Positions 46,087-57,819 of a DNA stretch of 64,000 nucleotides are shown piece by piece. Position numbers and translations under genes: made by a program. Every line of letters begins with the position of its first letter. The stretch's first letter is position 1. The stretch is from Pezicula radicicola (Eukaryota > Ascomycota > Leotiomycetes > Helotiales > Dermateaceae). The stretch covers positions 437,827 through 501,826 of the forward strand of contig PDUO01000017.1 of NCBI GenBank assembly GCA_003008705.1, in the 5' to 3' direction. The notes below the pieces were generated by a model. It saw only the letters and a program-made list of their open reading frames with translations, was not told the origin of the DNA and searched no databases.

Positions 46087-48045
46087 TCAATCTTTCTCAC
46101 TCTTCAAACTCTCCACATCAACCCGTCCATTAGACAATGGAACAACAAGTTGTTCACGTTGTTCACCAACAAAGAAATCCTCACTATCCAAATGTTTAAA
46201 CAGATACCAAAAGACAAAAGCAGCACAAAAGCCAATGATCGAAGGAGCAGCAAAGACCCATACGATATATGGATCTTTGATAACGGGTGCTACGGCCATA
46301 CTAATAGCAGTGGAGATAGCGGTCATGAAAAGTGATATGGCCATAACGAATCCCTTCATGTCTGGTGGTGATCGAGAGTATGCGATACCGAAGGCTGTTA
46401 CGTTGATGAAGACTTCTGAGCATGCGGTGACGATTGTAGGGATTGCGTAGAGCCAGAGGGAAAGTGGAGATACTCCATCGCCTATTTTGCAGTCGGTTGC
46501 GTGATCACCACAGGGAGATGTCTTGTATACGTAGTGTTGGATGACGGCGTATGATGAGGCACCAACTGCTGCAATTAGGAGACCGAAGGTTATGCGCTTG
46601 ATTGGTCCGAATCGAATATTCCACTTGCGAAGTAGAGGGTAGACTCCATGATTCATTATAGGGATGAGAATAATGATAGCTAGTGGATTCAAGTTGTCAA
46701 GTAAATCGTTAGGAACGCCGTTCGAGGTTAAACTTGCTGTTTGTGCGTTGGCGGCTGCTCCGATGCCTCCGTCGTTGAGCTGTTGGATGGGGAAAAAAAG
46801 AAAGATGGCACAAGCTCCCATAGTACGGCGAACGTCTTCAACAAACTGATCATCCCAGGAAACCTCGCGATTGTCTCCCTCGGCTTTCAGAGAAGATGGC
46901 TTGGCCCTCTCAAAGTATCCTTTTCGTCCGAAATGCTTGAAGCCAGCTTTTTTAAGGCACAGCATGTTTACTGCCATGAACTTACCTAGGGCTGAACCTC
47001 CAGGTGGAAGTTTGACGAGACGCTTGTTTACATAGTAAAGTAGGATGGGTAACATAAAGTATATGATACCTGGGACTAAGTAAGCTGCCCAGAATCCAAC
47101 ATACTTGGCGAGATAAGATGTGGCGACACCCAAGAAGGCACCAATGTTAATAAGAAGATAAAACCTAGTTTGGTCAGCAACAGAACTCTTATCCTTGCGG
47201 AGAGAAATAGGTACCAAAGCATAACACTCTCCGAACTAGCCTCAGGATCAACAATAACTCTCTGGCCATTACTCTTCGTAATTACGTGTGGCTTCTTATG
47301 GGGATTTTGATCTAGGACGGCCGGGGAGATATTGGGCTTGAAGAGTCCTGCACCAATAGCCAAAAGGTATATGCTCAACACAAAGGGTCCCATTGCAGTT
47401 CCAGCCTGAAGGATGCTGGGAATAGCAGCTATGACCATAACAACATGCGCTACTCCACAAACAGCAACACCAAGACAGATGGTCTTGAACCGACCCCACT
47501 TCGCATCAGCAATCCAACCACCAAAAATAGGCTAGATATCTGTTAGCAAGGCCACTTAGTCGAAAAGTGGAATATCTATCTACCAGAGCATAGGAAAGAA
47601 AACTGAAGGAATCAGTCAGGGCCGAAGTAATAACCGTCCCTTGTCCAAGTGCACCTGCAGTCTGTTGAGAACCTCGAGGAGGAGCCCCTGCACCATTTCC
47701 ACCCTCAGGAAGAACGCCTCGAATGAAGTTCTTGAATACTTGCTTGCACCCGTAGTATGAAGCACGCTCAGCGAATTCAACCCCGCAGAGGAGATATGAT
47801 GACATAGGCATCTTTCCAGCGACCCTTGGGAGAGTGGCAAGCTCTTCTTCGGTTGGTATAACGTGTCCATTCTCGTCCATGTTGTCGTCCACAGCATTCA
47901 AGGTGACGTGGTGATCTTTCTCTCCTCCTCCAAGAGCTGCAACCATTGGCGTAGGAGCCTCGGCGAGAGTATCGTTTATAATTCCGTTCTCTGTTCAATA
48001 TCAGCTACTTGTTCCAAGTTAAGACTAATTTGCAGACATACTCAT
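46087..48045 (-). CDS. Proton-coupled di/tripeptide transporter (PTR2, POT family)
   Basis: Four exons, complement join(46087..47164, 47215..47531, 47584..47990, 48042..48045), give 601 residues. The first exon is only four bases (ATG A), spliced to AGAACGG to give MKNGIINDTLAEAPTPMV. The POT signature ExxERxxYYG appears as EFAERASYYGC, and the second signature as FYLLINIGAF, recreated by the third intron. Other landmarks: IFGGWIADAKWGRFKTI, AIGAGLFKPNISPAVLDQ, FPIQQLNDGG and about 12 membrane segments. It imports short peptides across the plasma membrane using the proton gradient. Translation from MVAALGGG without the tiny exon is an alternative start. A tandem repeat lies about 190 bp upstream. 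Confidence 0.93.
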
Positions 48046-48229
48046 GGTTGACTATGAGAACTAACAATCAAAACTCAACTGATTCAAGGTCCGAGATCAG
48101 GAACGTAAGTCAGACTGAGAGGAAAACTAGGTGCGCAAGGTATTCATATATTCACAGGGAGAGGGGTAATTGATTGTGGGAGATTCCTAGCTTGTATGGG
48201 TCCCCGTTGCTTGGAGACCCTCATGGAGC

Positions 48230-48270
48230 ATGTCCGGCACAATTAAGCAGTATGTCCGGCACGGTTAAGC
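48230..48270. promoter_or_regulatory. Direct repeat in the PTR2 promoter
   Basis: ATGTCCGGCACAATTAAGC (48230-48248) is repeated as ATGTCCGGCACGGTTAAGC (48252-48270), period 22 bp, about 185-225 bp upstream of the PTR2 start. The CCGGC core and two-turn spacing suggest a transcription-factor site pair. This is inference only. Confidence 0.5.
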
Positions 48271-50420
48271 TCCAGGCATGATGCGCAGACAGTGCCATAA
48301 TTCGTGATAAACCCCAGTGTCTGGACACAATCACGGTGACTAACCCAAGAGAGGAACTACAACGAACGGTATGCCAAGAATAATAGATAGGGTTTGAAAA
48401 ATGTAGCCGCGGCGTTGCGTTATCGCCATATGTTAACAATCCGACACCGCCAACTTTCTGACTTGCTGAGCCACTAGTCAGCCAACCCAAGGGCTTGGGT
48501 CTTTGAATATAACTATATTTATGAGCTTCTATGAACAAAATAGGTAGTCGATAAGAGATGATACGAGTCTTCAGGCAACGCAAAGAGCTGACTGGCGAAA
48601 GTGATGCGCAAGCTGTAATACACAAGAAGAGCCAGTATGAAAGAAGGAGGAGGCCATATCTTGATGGCGATAAGATGCGACTCAGGTCAATGCCAAGGGC
48701 CTTGGTCCGGCTTAGCTAAAGTCAATGTCTTGATCGCCAGAGCACCGCAGAAAGTAAGTGCTGCGATAAGATTGTGAAGAGATAGGAAATAATTGTAAGA
48801 CCTGCCAGTGGCAAGGGTAAAAGTAAGGGTACAAAGCATGTAAAGCAGTACAAGTGGACCAACTCAATTGTCAAAATCGTAAGAACCTTTCTACACGCTT
48901 TCACAAGTTTACGCCAGTTGTCCACTTGTCAACAACTTCGGCAATACGGTGTAGCTTTCGACTACGGTTAATGATAATACTAGCAATGAAATTTCTGCTA
49001 GGCCAAGGGAAAAGACGAAATTGCTTCAGCCCATTGCGAATCGAAGGACTGTATGTCGTGATTGCTAAATCCTGAACAGCAGCTTAAAATGCTGAAATGC
49101 TGGCGACGTAAATAACAATATCGAATATCGTACAGTACCTCGGCCTCGAGTATATTACAGACGGGTGCGCCGTGCAGTATCAGGCGATCCATTACTACTT
49201 TGGCATAGAAGTGGCGACTTATGAGGGCTTCTAGAAGATGTTAGGACGTTAGAGATGGAGATGCGATATGTCGTTGTTAGATAGCATCGCTTAAAGAGGA
49301 AGGTGAGCGTCCAGAAGAAAGGTGGGGGAAGGTTGGCAGGCTTGGCAGGCTACGGTGGACGTGGACGTGGTCTTGAGCTTGTGAGCTGCGAAAAATCATC
49401 GAATCGAAGTCAATTGACAACGAGGTATATACCTATACCCAACAATTGCTTTTCTGCCTTAGTTCTTTTCTATACTTCAAGGCGTAAATGGGACAGGGAA
49501 AAGAATCCGGTGCCATTTGACAGAATTGGCTTCCGAAGAGCCTGACAACTACCGCCATCCCCCCGTTCGATGCTTTCAACAGGCTTGACAAGAAAACGCG
49601 CAATCGTGTTCCGTCGCCAAGAAGCTTTTCGTCGACTGGACCATTGTCCGCCATGGCACACTGTCCACCATTAAGTTTACCAGCCTCGGCCAGTTCGAAC
49701 TTCGCCATGTGATGATACTGGACTCTTCTCCTTCCGCCTTCTATTGCCCGCCACCTCCTATCTACCACTGTGGATCAGCTAGGTATATAGGATATAGGAA
49801 CACAAGCTGCCTTGCCTGAGCAGATGCAAAGAAAATCAAGAGATATGATGGGAGAATGAGATAATCATCGCGTTTCGTAGGGAGGAGATTCTCAACACAA
49901 GCAGCCTTACAATGACGAATTCGCAAAAACTGAAAAGCCTCGATCTGGAGGTGCGACACTTGGACTGATACCTCCGGCAGACAAGGTGTCATGTGTGAAG
50001 TCCAGGAAAGCTCATTTCGACGTACCTACATAAACAGCTGGATATGTACAAAGAACTGTAAACGAACTGGAGCATAAGGTTGAAAGCTCAACAGTCTTCG
50101 GATACTAGAAAGTGTTTTGCTCTGTTCAATGGGCGCAAATGCCTGGGGTGCTGGTTGGAGCAAAATCACAAGTGTGGATTGTGCCTAGTCCTTTTTGTTT
50201 GCAACCTCTCGAGTTGTTCTGCTTGCCTCTTTTATGTTAGTTGACGCTACTGTAGCTTACTCGATTGAGAGTGGGAAAGGGAACGGAAGAGGCTTTCGAG
50301 AGACAGAAGGTTTATATGTATATTCAGCTCATTACTATTTCCTGGGAAAGCCGTGTCATACAATTTCATGAGCCTCGTAGTAAGGTTGATACTAAAAGGT
50401 TCTGTTATCTTCTTCAGCAA
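48271..50420. other. Large intergenic region (2.1 kb)
   Basis: No supported gene. The longest open frames (48221-48625 and 49433-49768, both minus) show no family resemblance and no splice-linked partners. Confidence 0.4.
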
Positions 50421-51417
50421 TCAGACTCCAGACGCGCCTCCATCAACGGGGATATCAGCTAATGCGGTGGTTAGTTCAACATGTTCGACTGGGATGCATG
50501 CATCACCACTTACCTCCTGTAATATACGATGCATCGTCGCTCATTAAGAATGCCATCATTGTTGCGATCTCATCTGGCGTTCCCATCCTCTTAAGACAAG
50601 TGTTTGCACTAATCTTCACTGGATCCACCAATCCAGCAGCGATTGCCTTATCAAAGTTTGCGCCTGAATGGATAGGGCCACTTCATCGAGTTAGAATATG
50701 GGAACAAACTTTCCAGGTAGGTTATGCGGCAGACTTACGGCATGAGGCAATTGAATCGAAGACCAACAGGGCCAAATTCGGCGGCAGCAGTCTTCGTTAA
50801 GCCTCGTTGGCCAAACTTAGTAGCCGAATATGAAGGCATGCCAGCTACGCCTTTGAGGCCAGCGCCACTGGAAACGTTCACAACAGAGCCGCCGGGTCTT
50901 GTAAGATGCCTAATCTGAGCGCGCATACAGTTCATAGTACCAGTTAAATTCACTGCTACTGTTTCATCCCAATCAGAGTCGGTCTCAGAGTCAACGTTAG
51001 CCTTGACGCGACCAAATGCGAATACTCTACGCTCACAATATTTCCTGAGTTGGTATCTGGTTGTCTTCGTGATAGACCAGCAATATTTGCTGAGCCATCG
51101 AGACGACCAAATTCATCAGCTGCTGTTTTGATCCAGTTGTCAACTTCGTCCGCTTTAGCGACATTGACTTTAGCGATCAACACCTTGCAATTGGGGTATT
51201 TTTCATTCCTATTGTGGTCAGCTGATTCAAACCTCGATGTTTGTCTATGACAGTTTCCTTACAACAACTTCTTCGATTCTTCCAAAGTCTCGTAATTGAC
51301 ATCGCAAAGCGTCATGCCAGCCGCACCAAGCTCAGCACAACGAAAGGCCGTTGCCCGCCCAATGCCACCACCACCTCCGGTAATTGAGTAGTATTTGCCT
51401 TCCATTGATGTCAACAT
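50421..51417 (-). CDS. Short-chain dehydrogenase/reductase (SDR)
   Basis: Five exons, complement join(50421..50458, 50514..50680, 50739..50983, 51037..51208, 51263..51417), give 258 residues, the classical SDR length. The cofactor motif TGGGGGIG is near the N terminus, the acidic residue LCDVN follows beta-2 (favouring NAD), and the structural motif is NIAGLS, replacing NNAG. The catalytic triad is Ser147/148 (NVSSGAG), Tyr161 and Lys165 (YSATK). PGPIHSGANF and a C-terminal DGGASGV complete the fold. All introns are 52-58 nt with a branch point. The acceptor of intron 2 (CTGAG|ACC) was chosen for phase and is the least certain. The gene is divergent from the P450 at 52905 across a 1.5-kb shared upstream region, suggesting coordinated expression. 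The substrate is unknown. Confidence 0.88.
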
Positions 51418-52904
51418 CTTGAGATTCTGTGAAGGAGGTGGGGATATGTGATAAGAGATCTATTGCATATGGACGTCTACAATTGGGGCTATGGACATAT
51501 ATACTAATTGAGTGAGAAAGTTGACAAAAGGGGGTTGCGGGGTGGAGAACTGGTCCCGAGACGTCACAGCTCGCTTCCAACTCTGCATCGCGCCGTATTC
51601 GGGAATGCTTCGAAGTTCATTATTGTGCCACCCGCATTTGCACAGCAACTGCGACCAATCAACTCCTTGGCAAAAGGTAGGATGTGTACAGCCGCCCAGA
51701 TGGATATTTCACCCGATATATACCAAGTAATTTGGTCTGTTCCACCTTTACCAGGTAATATTCTTATGCTCCTTGGGAGCTATGTATATACGAGTTGCGA
51801 TCGTACTATAGGTAGGTATTTTCGTACTGTTTCGTACAAAGAGACAATACCGTAGCTTAAGCGACGAGAGCCGTTGCTCGGGTCAGGCTGAGAGGTTCAA
51901 CACGAACCCGACGGGCTACTCTATGTGCTCCCCAGATCTGCATAAAAACTCCCGGGAGGCTTATTGTCCGATAACTTTCGACAAGCTATTTTGAGTGTGC
52001 TATCATACGAACTGCCTGGGACGCAGCTTGGCCGTGTACTTTCATACACTGGCAAATGGTTATCTACTAATCTTTCATCCTTCCGAGGTCTTAACTTCTG
52101 TCACTATCGTACAGTACGTGGCTAAGTATTTTGAGAGTTTGCTTGCTGTGAGTGGAAAAACTTTGTTCACTAAGTTCGACTCAGTGTTTCAAGTACAAGA
52201 GTGATCAAAAAAGCAGTCTGCCACAGAACAACCTGCAGCACATCCTAAACGCATTTCAGGTTAGCCGGCAGTATTAAGCAATAGGGCTCTTGCTACGGAG
52301 TACTCCCGCTCAAATAGCCGGACCGGCACAACGGTCACCCCCAGACCAAGCGAGGATTCATGGGAATATGATTGGGAAATCGGGGGGTTTCGCAATTCGT
52401 ACTCGTACACCCCGTACTCGGAGAGCACTTTTCGTACTCGGAACCAGAGATCGACAATCAAGCCTTCCCCTATTCCCACCATTGGTGGTAAAGAGCAAAG
52501 TGAAGGTTAAGGTACAGAGGTTCGTACGTCGTATCTTAAGTCTTGTTTTGATGAGCTTCGTCGTCTAAGGAGTTGTGATAAAATATGATCTTCGTGCAAC
52601 CCAAGTCTATTTAACCAATACAAAGAAAGCGATACGTCGGATGGTCCATCAAGGCTGGGCAGGGTGTATTCTTGGGTATGGTGTTTTGCATATCGTACTC
52701 GGACGCATTCTTCAGATGACATGACGCAGGGTTCAGATTTTGGCGACCAATTGGCAGCATAGCCTTTGTCATTTTCTATAACAGAGAGAAGGTCCTTCGA
52801 AGTTGGGACGAAATCATATTAAGAACAACTTTCAGGTTTGACTTCTTGTTCCATTCGAAAGAGTACAACACAACAACGTTCTTCACTTCGACTGGTCTTC
52901 GAAA
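51418..52904. promoter_or_regulatory. Bidirectional intergenic region between the SDR and P450 genes
   Basis: No supported gene. It must contain the promoters of both divergent genes. The half nearer the P450 holds four exact CGTACTCG octamers. Confidence 0.5.
52398..52701. promoter_or_regulatory. Four CGTACTCG octamers upstream of the P450
   Basis: Exact copies at 52398-52405, 52413-52420, 52433-52440 and 52694-52701; three are followed by G (CGTACTCGG). The first three are 15-20 bp apart. They lie 200-500 bp upstream of the P450 start and may be binding sites for a regulator of the SDR/P450 pair. Confidence 0.5.
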
Positions 52905-54690
52905 ATGGAGTCCTTATTAACTCATATCGATGCCGACAGCCATGTCACCAAGTTTGTGGCTGCGGCAGGAGTTGTTATTATTGTTGCTGTAGCATCACAA
53001 CTCTTCAGCTCGTTTCGTGTACAGAGGGCTCTCAAACGGTACCCTATTATCAACGAGAAATGGGATTCAGCTGCAAAGAAGCATTTCACCGAGCAAGCCA
53101 GCAAGCTTGTCGATGAAGGATCGGTACTGGTAAGTACCCCCGTCATTTTCTTCGATAACAAAATTGCAGGGAAACAAAGCTAACAAGTTGTTTGTTTAGG
53201 CTAAAGGAAACCCATTTCGTCTGAATGATAAAGGTACCCAGCGTCTCGTACTTCCACCAAGGTACATCGATGAGATTAAGAATGACAATCGTTTGGACTT
53301 CCACGGTTTTGTTGCAAAGGTTCGTATAGCATACTATTGATCTTCAAATTTACTTACTAATAACTCCCAGGAATTCCATTCAACTACTCCAGGTTTCGAT
53401 GCCTTCAGCAGCTCTGTTAACCAAACTATCTTCCAAGATGCTGTCAGAACTCAACTTACCCAGGCTCTCGGTAAGCTTTTACAAAACATCTGCAGGTAAA
53501 AAACCGACACTAACAACCAACTAAGCACTTACCGTCGAACCCTTGGCAAAGGAAGCTCCCAACACACTGAACACGGTCTTCGGAGATGCACCAGAATGGA
53601 AGGAAGTAGTCCTAATCCCTAGTCTCCTTCGTTGTATCTCCCGCCTAACAGCCCTAATCTTCCTTGGCGAGAAGTTCATGAATAACCAGGACTGGCAACG
53701 CATCTCAGTAATGTACACCGTCGATGCATTCATGGCAGCCAAAGCTTTGAACAACTGGAACCCGCTACTCCGACCAATCGTGCACTGGTTCATGCCTGAA
53801 TGCAAGAAGATCAGAGAAGAAGTCAAGATCGCACGAGCTCTCATCACTCCAGAAGTTGAAAAACGTCGCAAAGAACTTGTTGAAAATGGTGGAAAACCTC
53901 GTCGTAAGGTTTTGGATTCCGTGGATTGGTTTACTGCTTCTGCAAAGGGAGCAGACTTCGATTATGTTGGTGCTGAATTGTCTTTGTCTATGGCTTCTAT
54001 TCATACTACGAACAACACTCTTTCATTCGCTATTTTCGATCTGGTTCAGCATCCGGAGTACTTCAAACCATTAAGAGAGGAGATCTTGAGGGTATATAAT
54101 GAGGAGGGGAAGTGGGAGAAGAGTACTCTTTTCAAGTTGAAACTTATGGATAGCTTCTTGAAGGAGAGTATGAGATATAATCCTCATACCGTCCGTAAGT
54201 ATTATCCTTCTACCCCATCAAGTTTATTTTCTTGGCATAGACAAAAAAAGCTAATAACAATCAAGTCAACATGCCCCGCCAAGCAACAGAAGACCTAACC
54301 CTAAAGGACGGAACCCTAATCCCAAAAAGCACATTCATCTACATCGGTCCACAACCAATGAAAGATCCCAAAAACTTCCCATCCCCCGACACCTTCGACG
54401 GATACCGATTCCTCAAACTCCGCGAAGCACCAGGCGCAGAAAACAAACATCAATTCGTTACCACGGCCCCAGAAATTACTGTCTTTGGTCATGGTCATCA
54501 TTCTTGTCCTGGTCGATTCTTCGCATCGAATGAGTTGAAGTTATTGTTGGCTCATATGATTATGTATTATGATTGGAAGTTACCTGATGGTCAGACCGTT
54601 GTGCCTCCTACCATTAATGGGACTTCGAGAAGTCCTAATTCGAGACAGAAGGTGTTGTGTAAATCGAGGACACCTGAGGTTCCGGTGTAA
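52905..54690 (+). CDS. Cytochrome P450 monooxygenase (CYP68/CYP503-like, ent-kaurene oxidase-like group)
   Basis: Five exons, join(52905..53129, 53200..53319, 53371..53470, 53526..54194, 54266..54690), give 512 residues. An N-terminal membrane anchor (FVAAAGVVIIVAVASQLF) places it in the ER. The ExxR motif is KESMR, just before the last intron; the meander motif is FDGYRF; the heme loop is FGHGHHSCPGRFF, with the thiolate Cys near residue 452. The I helix reads SMASIHTTNNTL rather than the usual AGxDT, as in fungal ent-kaurene-oxidase-like P450s. That group includes enzymes of gibberellin, polyketide and indole-diterpene pathways. It is paired divergently with an SDR, so a two-step oxidation is plausible. 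No terpene cyclase or PKS lies in the window. Confidence 0.93.
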
Positions 54691-55019
54691 GGTCCCCGTC
54701 AATTATTTTTCGTGTTGGAGTTTGAACTTTTCCTTTGTTTTTGGTTTGGTTTAATTGCTAAGGGGGCGAATGGAACCGAGACTCGTATGAGTAGTATTTA
54801 TTTGTGGTTTGAGAGGAAGACTCTTCAAGAATCTTTGTATATTTGCCATCGCTAAATGGAATCAAAGTATTTACAACCAAAGGACGGACTTAGCTGATAC
54901 TCAAGCTTTTCACAGTAGCTTTATCTCCTTGCTTTGTAACAAACTTGTATTAAATAAGATTTATAACCCCATCATAACATGCAATCACCAGCTTGCCCTC
55001 ATGATTTATTTATATGTTA

Positions 55020-55476
55020 CAGTCGGTAGCAACTTATAACCGTGATTTACTAAAAACACACCAAAACTCTACCTATATAGCTATTAATAATAATTAATTC
55101 TTATATTATAAGTATATATAAAAATTTAAGGATTTATTAATTCGAATAATTAAACTAGACTTATCTTATATAGATTTTTAAAATTCTTAATAAATGTTAA
55201 GTAAGATAGTAGAGAATTTAAGGTAATAAAAAAAGAGTTGAATTTTAGTATAAAATAGGTAAAAATCCTAACCCCTCTATTTACTAGCTATATATTTTTA
55301 TATTAATAGATTCGTATAATCCTCTAATTTTATTATATTATAGGTAATACTCGAATTAAGAGCTCTAAATATATAAATATTAAGGAATTATACTAATTTA
55401 TAGAAAATCTTTGAAGTGTTATATATAAATTTTGGTGTATTTTCGGCAAATCGCGGTTATAAGTTGCTACCGACTG
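55020..55476. mobile_element. 457-bp Tc1/mariner-type MITE
   Basis: Terminal inverted repeats of about 47 bp begin CAGTCGGTAGCAACTTATAA at both ends. The outer 23 bp are identical and the next 24 differ at about five sites, all transitions. The element is flanked by TA on each side (55018-55019 and 55477-55478), the target duplication of the Tc1/mariner superfamily, and starts with CAG as many of these do. The interior is extremely AT-rich with no coding capacity. It lies between the 3' ends of the convergent P450 and siderophore-transporter genes. Confidence 0.9.
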
Positions 55477-55549
55477 TACAAAAATCCCAGTCCGAGGAGG
55501 CACAGTAGTCCCATCTACATGTCTATGGTTAAATACCCTCCCTGCATAA

Positions 55550-57819
55550 CTACTTAGCACTAACCTCCTTACTCTCCTTACCCTTCCCATCAACAACCCC
55601 CCTCTCAGCATCCGGCAAAGACTGCTCCTTCCCCAACTTAGGATTCCTAATAGCCAGCGCAAAACAAAAAAGCGGAATAGTCAAACAAATCCCAATAATA
55701 CAAAGTACCTTCTGCGTATCCCTATAAGCCAACACAACAGCATCTCTCTCCCTCGTCCCCATCGGATAAGCCGCAACGAACGTAAAAGGATCAGCATACG
55801 TGGTAGCAGCCAACGTAGCATTATTAGTAAAAGCCAACCCTTGTTCTAACTTTTTAGGAAGTGTATTTGTCCAATATGCTCCACTGACGCAATTTCCAAG
55901 TGCTGATCCGACGTTATACGTAGCTAAGAAGAGACCGGTAACAACTGCCATATGTTCGTGTTTTGTCTCCGCTTGAATACTTGCTTGTGTTGTATATGGA
56001 AACATTCCACCTGCAATACCAAGTAAGACTTGAGCACCGATAATTCCCGAATGACTTGATCCACCATCACCACCTCTGAAATGGATTAGAAGACCAAAAG
56101 CGACGGTGAATACAGCTGTTCCAGCTACGATTATCCATTTAAGTCTCTTTACGAATCGAACTATTATCCCGACTCCTAATCCGACTAAAACTGATACGAA
56201 ACTGTATAGTGATGTAATTCGAGTTGCGCTCGCTGTTGATTCTCCGAATGCTACTACGAGCATCGTGTATAAGTAGTCGCCTTGAAGGTACCAGGCAAAC
56301 TGGAGGAAAACAGCTATTCCGAGAGCTCCCCAGACACCACGATCTTTGAGGAGTCCAAATGGAAGCATTGGATGTTTACATGTTGCTTCCCAGTATACGA
56401 AAGCCGGAATGGTTAAAAATCCAATGACCAATGGAGCAATGATATGAGCTGTCTTCCAGGTCTCAGAAACTCCACCAGCAAGTGTAAGGGGTACAAGAAT
56501 CAATCCGAAGACGGCGATTATTAGGATACAACCGACTACGTCAAGTTGCCAGAAAAGTTCTGTGAAGAATCTTTTGGCGCCTAGAGTTTGATATGGTGTT
56601 TTGAGGTTTTGTAGTTGCCCTGTTTTTTCGGCTCGTCGTCCGGCTAGTGTTAATGTGATTAAGAGTGGTATGGCGCAAACTTATGAATAGTTAGTTGGAG
56701 ATGAGATGGGGTTTCTTTTGGTTCTTACCTGGGTATATAATTGCCCACATCCCGATACCTGACCTTGCGTTAGCTATTATTTCTAAACCAATTAATTCAT
56801 TTCTGAGAGAATGCTTACCCCATTTCCATGTTGTTACATCTAAAGTTGCAGCTGTGACACTTCCACTGATCCAAGTAATGATCTAAAGAGTCATCAGTCT
56901 CCAATATTGCTCTTTTTTAAAGTTGAATAACACAGTAAACACTTACAACGAACGGAGAAGCAGGTATATATGAAAAGAATAGACGAGATTCTAAGGATGT
57001 CATATCACCAACCAAGACCTCAACCAAAAGTAAAACAACTGTATAACCCAGCTACGATCAAAATCAGCATCACTTCATAAAAAGCCTAGAAGGTACTTTA
57101 ATTAAGACATACCTGGTAGAGCACAGCTCCTGCAGCAAAAGCTTGGATATCATTCGCAGTAGCTTCAACAATAGTGCCTATTCAAAAAGATCAGAAAATA
57201 AGTTCCACCTAATTACACAAATGGCCGAGTTTCACTTACCAATGACATAAAATACGATACTAAAATAGAGAAGCTCCACTCGACCAAAAACATCGGCTGC
57301 TTTACCAGCAATAGGCTAATTTTCTCCATCAGTAACGTGATTGATTCCCACAAAAAGATAGAGAAGCATGATACGGGCAGGGGAAAACTCAAAACATACT
57401 TGTGTAGCAGCAGCGATAATAGATCGAAGTGCCGTGATTGTAGCCAAAAGACTGTGATGTCCAAGACCAGCTGTCGCTATAGGCTACACGTATTAATCAG
57501 CCCCTACATTTCACGAACAAAGAAATTTCAAGAAAACAAATAGACAACAAACCTGATAAGTATACCGAATCGTCCCATCCAAACTATACGCAAAAGCAAC
57601 AAGAAAAAGACTACAGAATAAAATTATCTGATCAATGCCTGTGAATTGTGCGGAAATGGCTTCGATTCTTTGAACTCCGATACTCTTGCTACCGAGTATA
57701 TGCACATTATTGTTATTGTTATCGTCTGAGTCGGTGTCTTGCAAGTCTGCTTCCTTGGTATCTTTATCCTTGCCAGGAATCGCATTGGCATCCTGATGTT
57801 CTGGTTTCGCTTCATTCAT
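55550..57819 (-). CDS. Siderophore-iron transporter (MFS, ARN/Sit1/MirB type)
   Basis: Eight exons, complement join(55550..56679, 56729..56758, 56819..56882, 56947..57051, 57113..57177, 57240..57315, 57400..57483, 57553..57819), give 606 residues; every junction keeps phase. One exon is only 30 nt. The N terminus is acidic with an Asp/Asn run, then [18 protein letters not shown], the start of membrane segment 1 in this family. Other landmarks: [68 protein letters not shown] and [20 protein letters not shown] near the end. About 14 membrane segments are expected. The family takes up ferric siderophores by proton symport and is usually induced by iron starvation. No NRPS or other siderophore gene is nearby, so it may take up xenosiderophores. 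The start at 57819 precedes [10 protein letters not shown]; a longer in-frame form is possible. Confidence 0.9.

Noticed and set aside
49433..49768. 111-codon minus-strand frame (MVDRRWRAIEGG...)
   Set aside because: No recognisable domain, no introns linking it to other coding sequence, and overlapping frames on both strands; not enough to call a gene.
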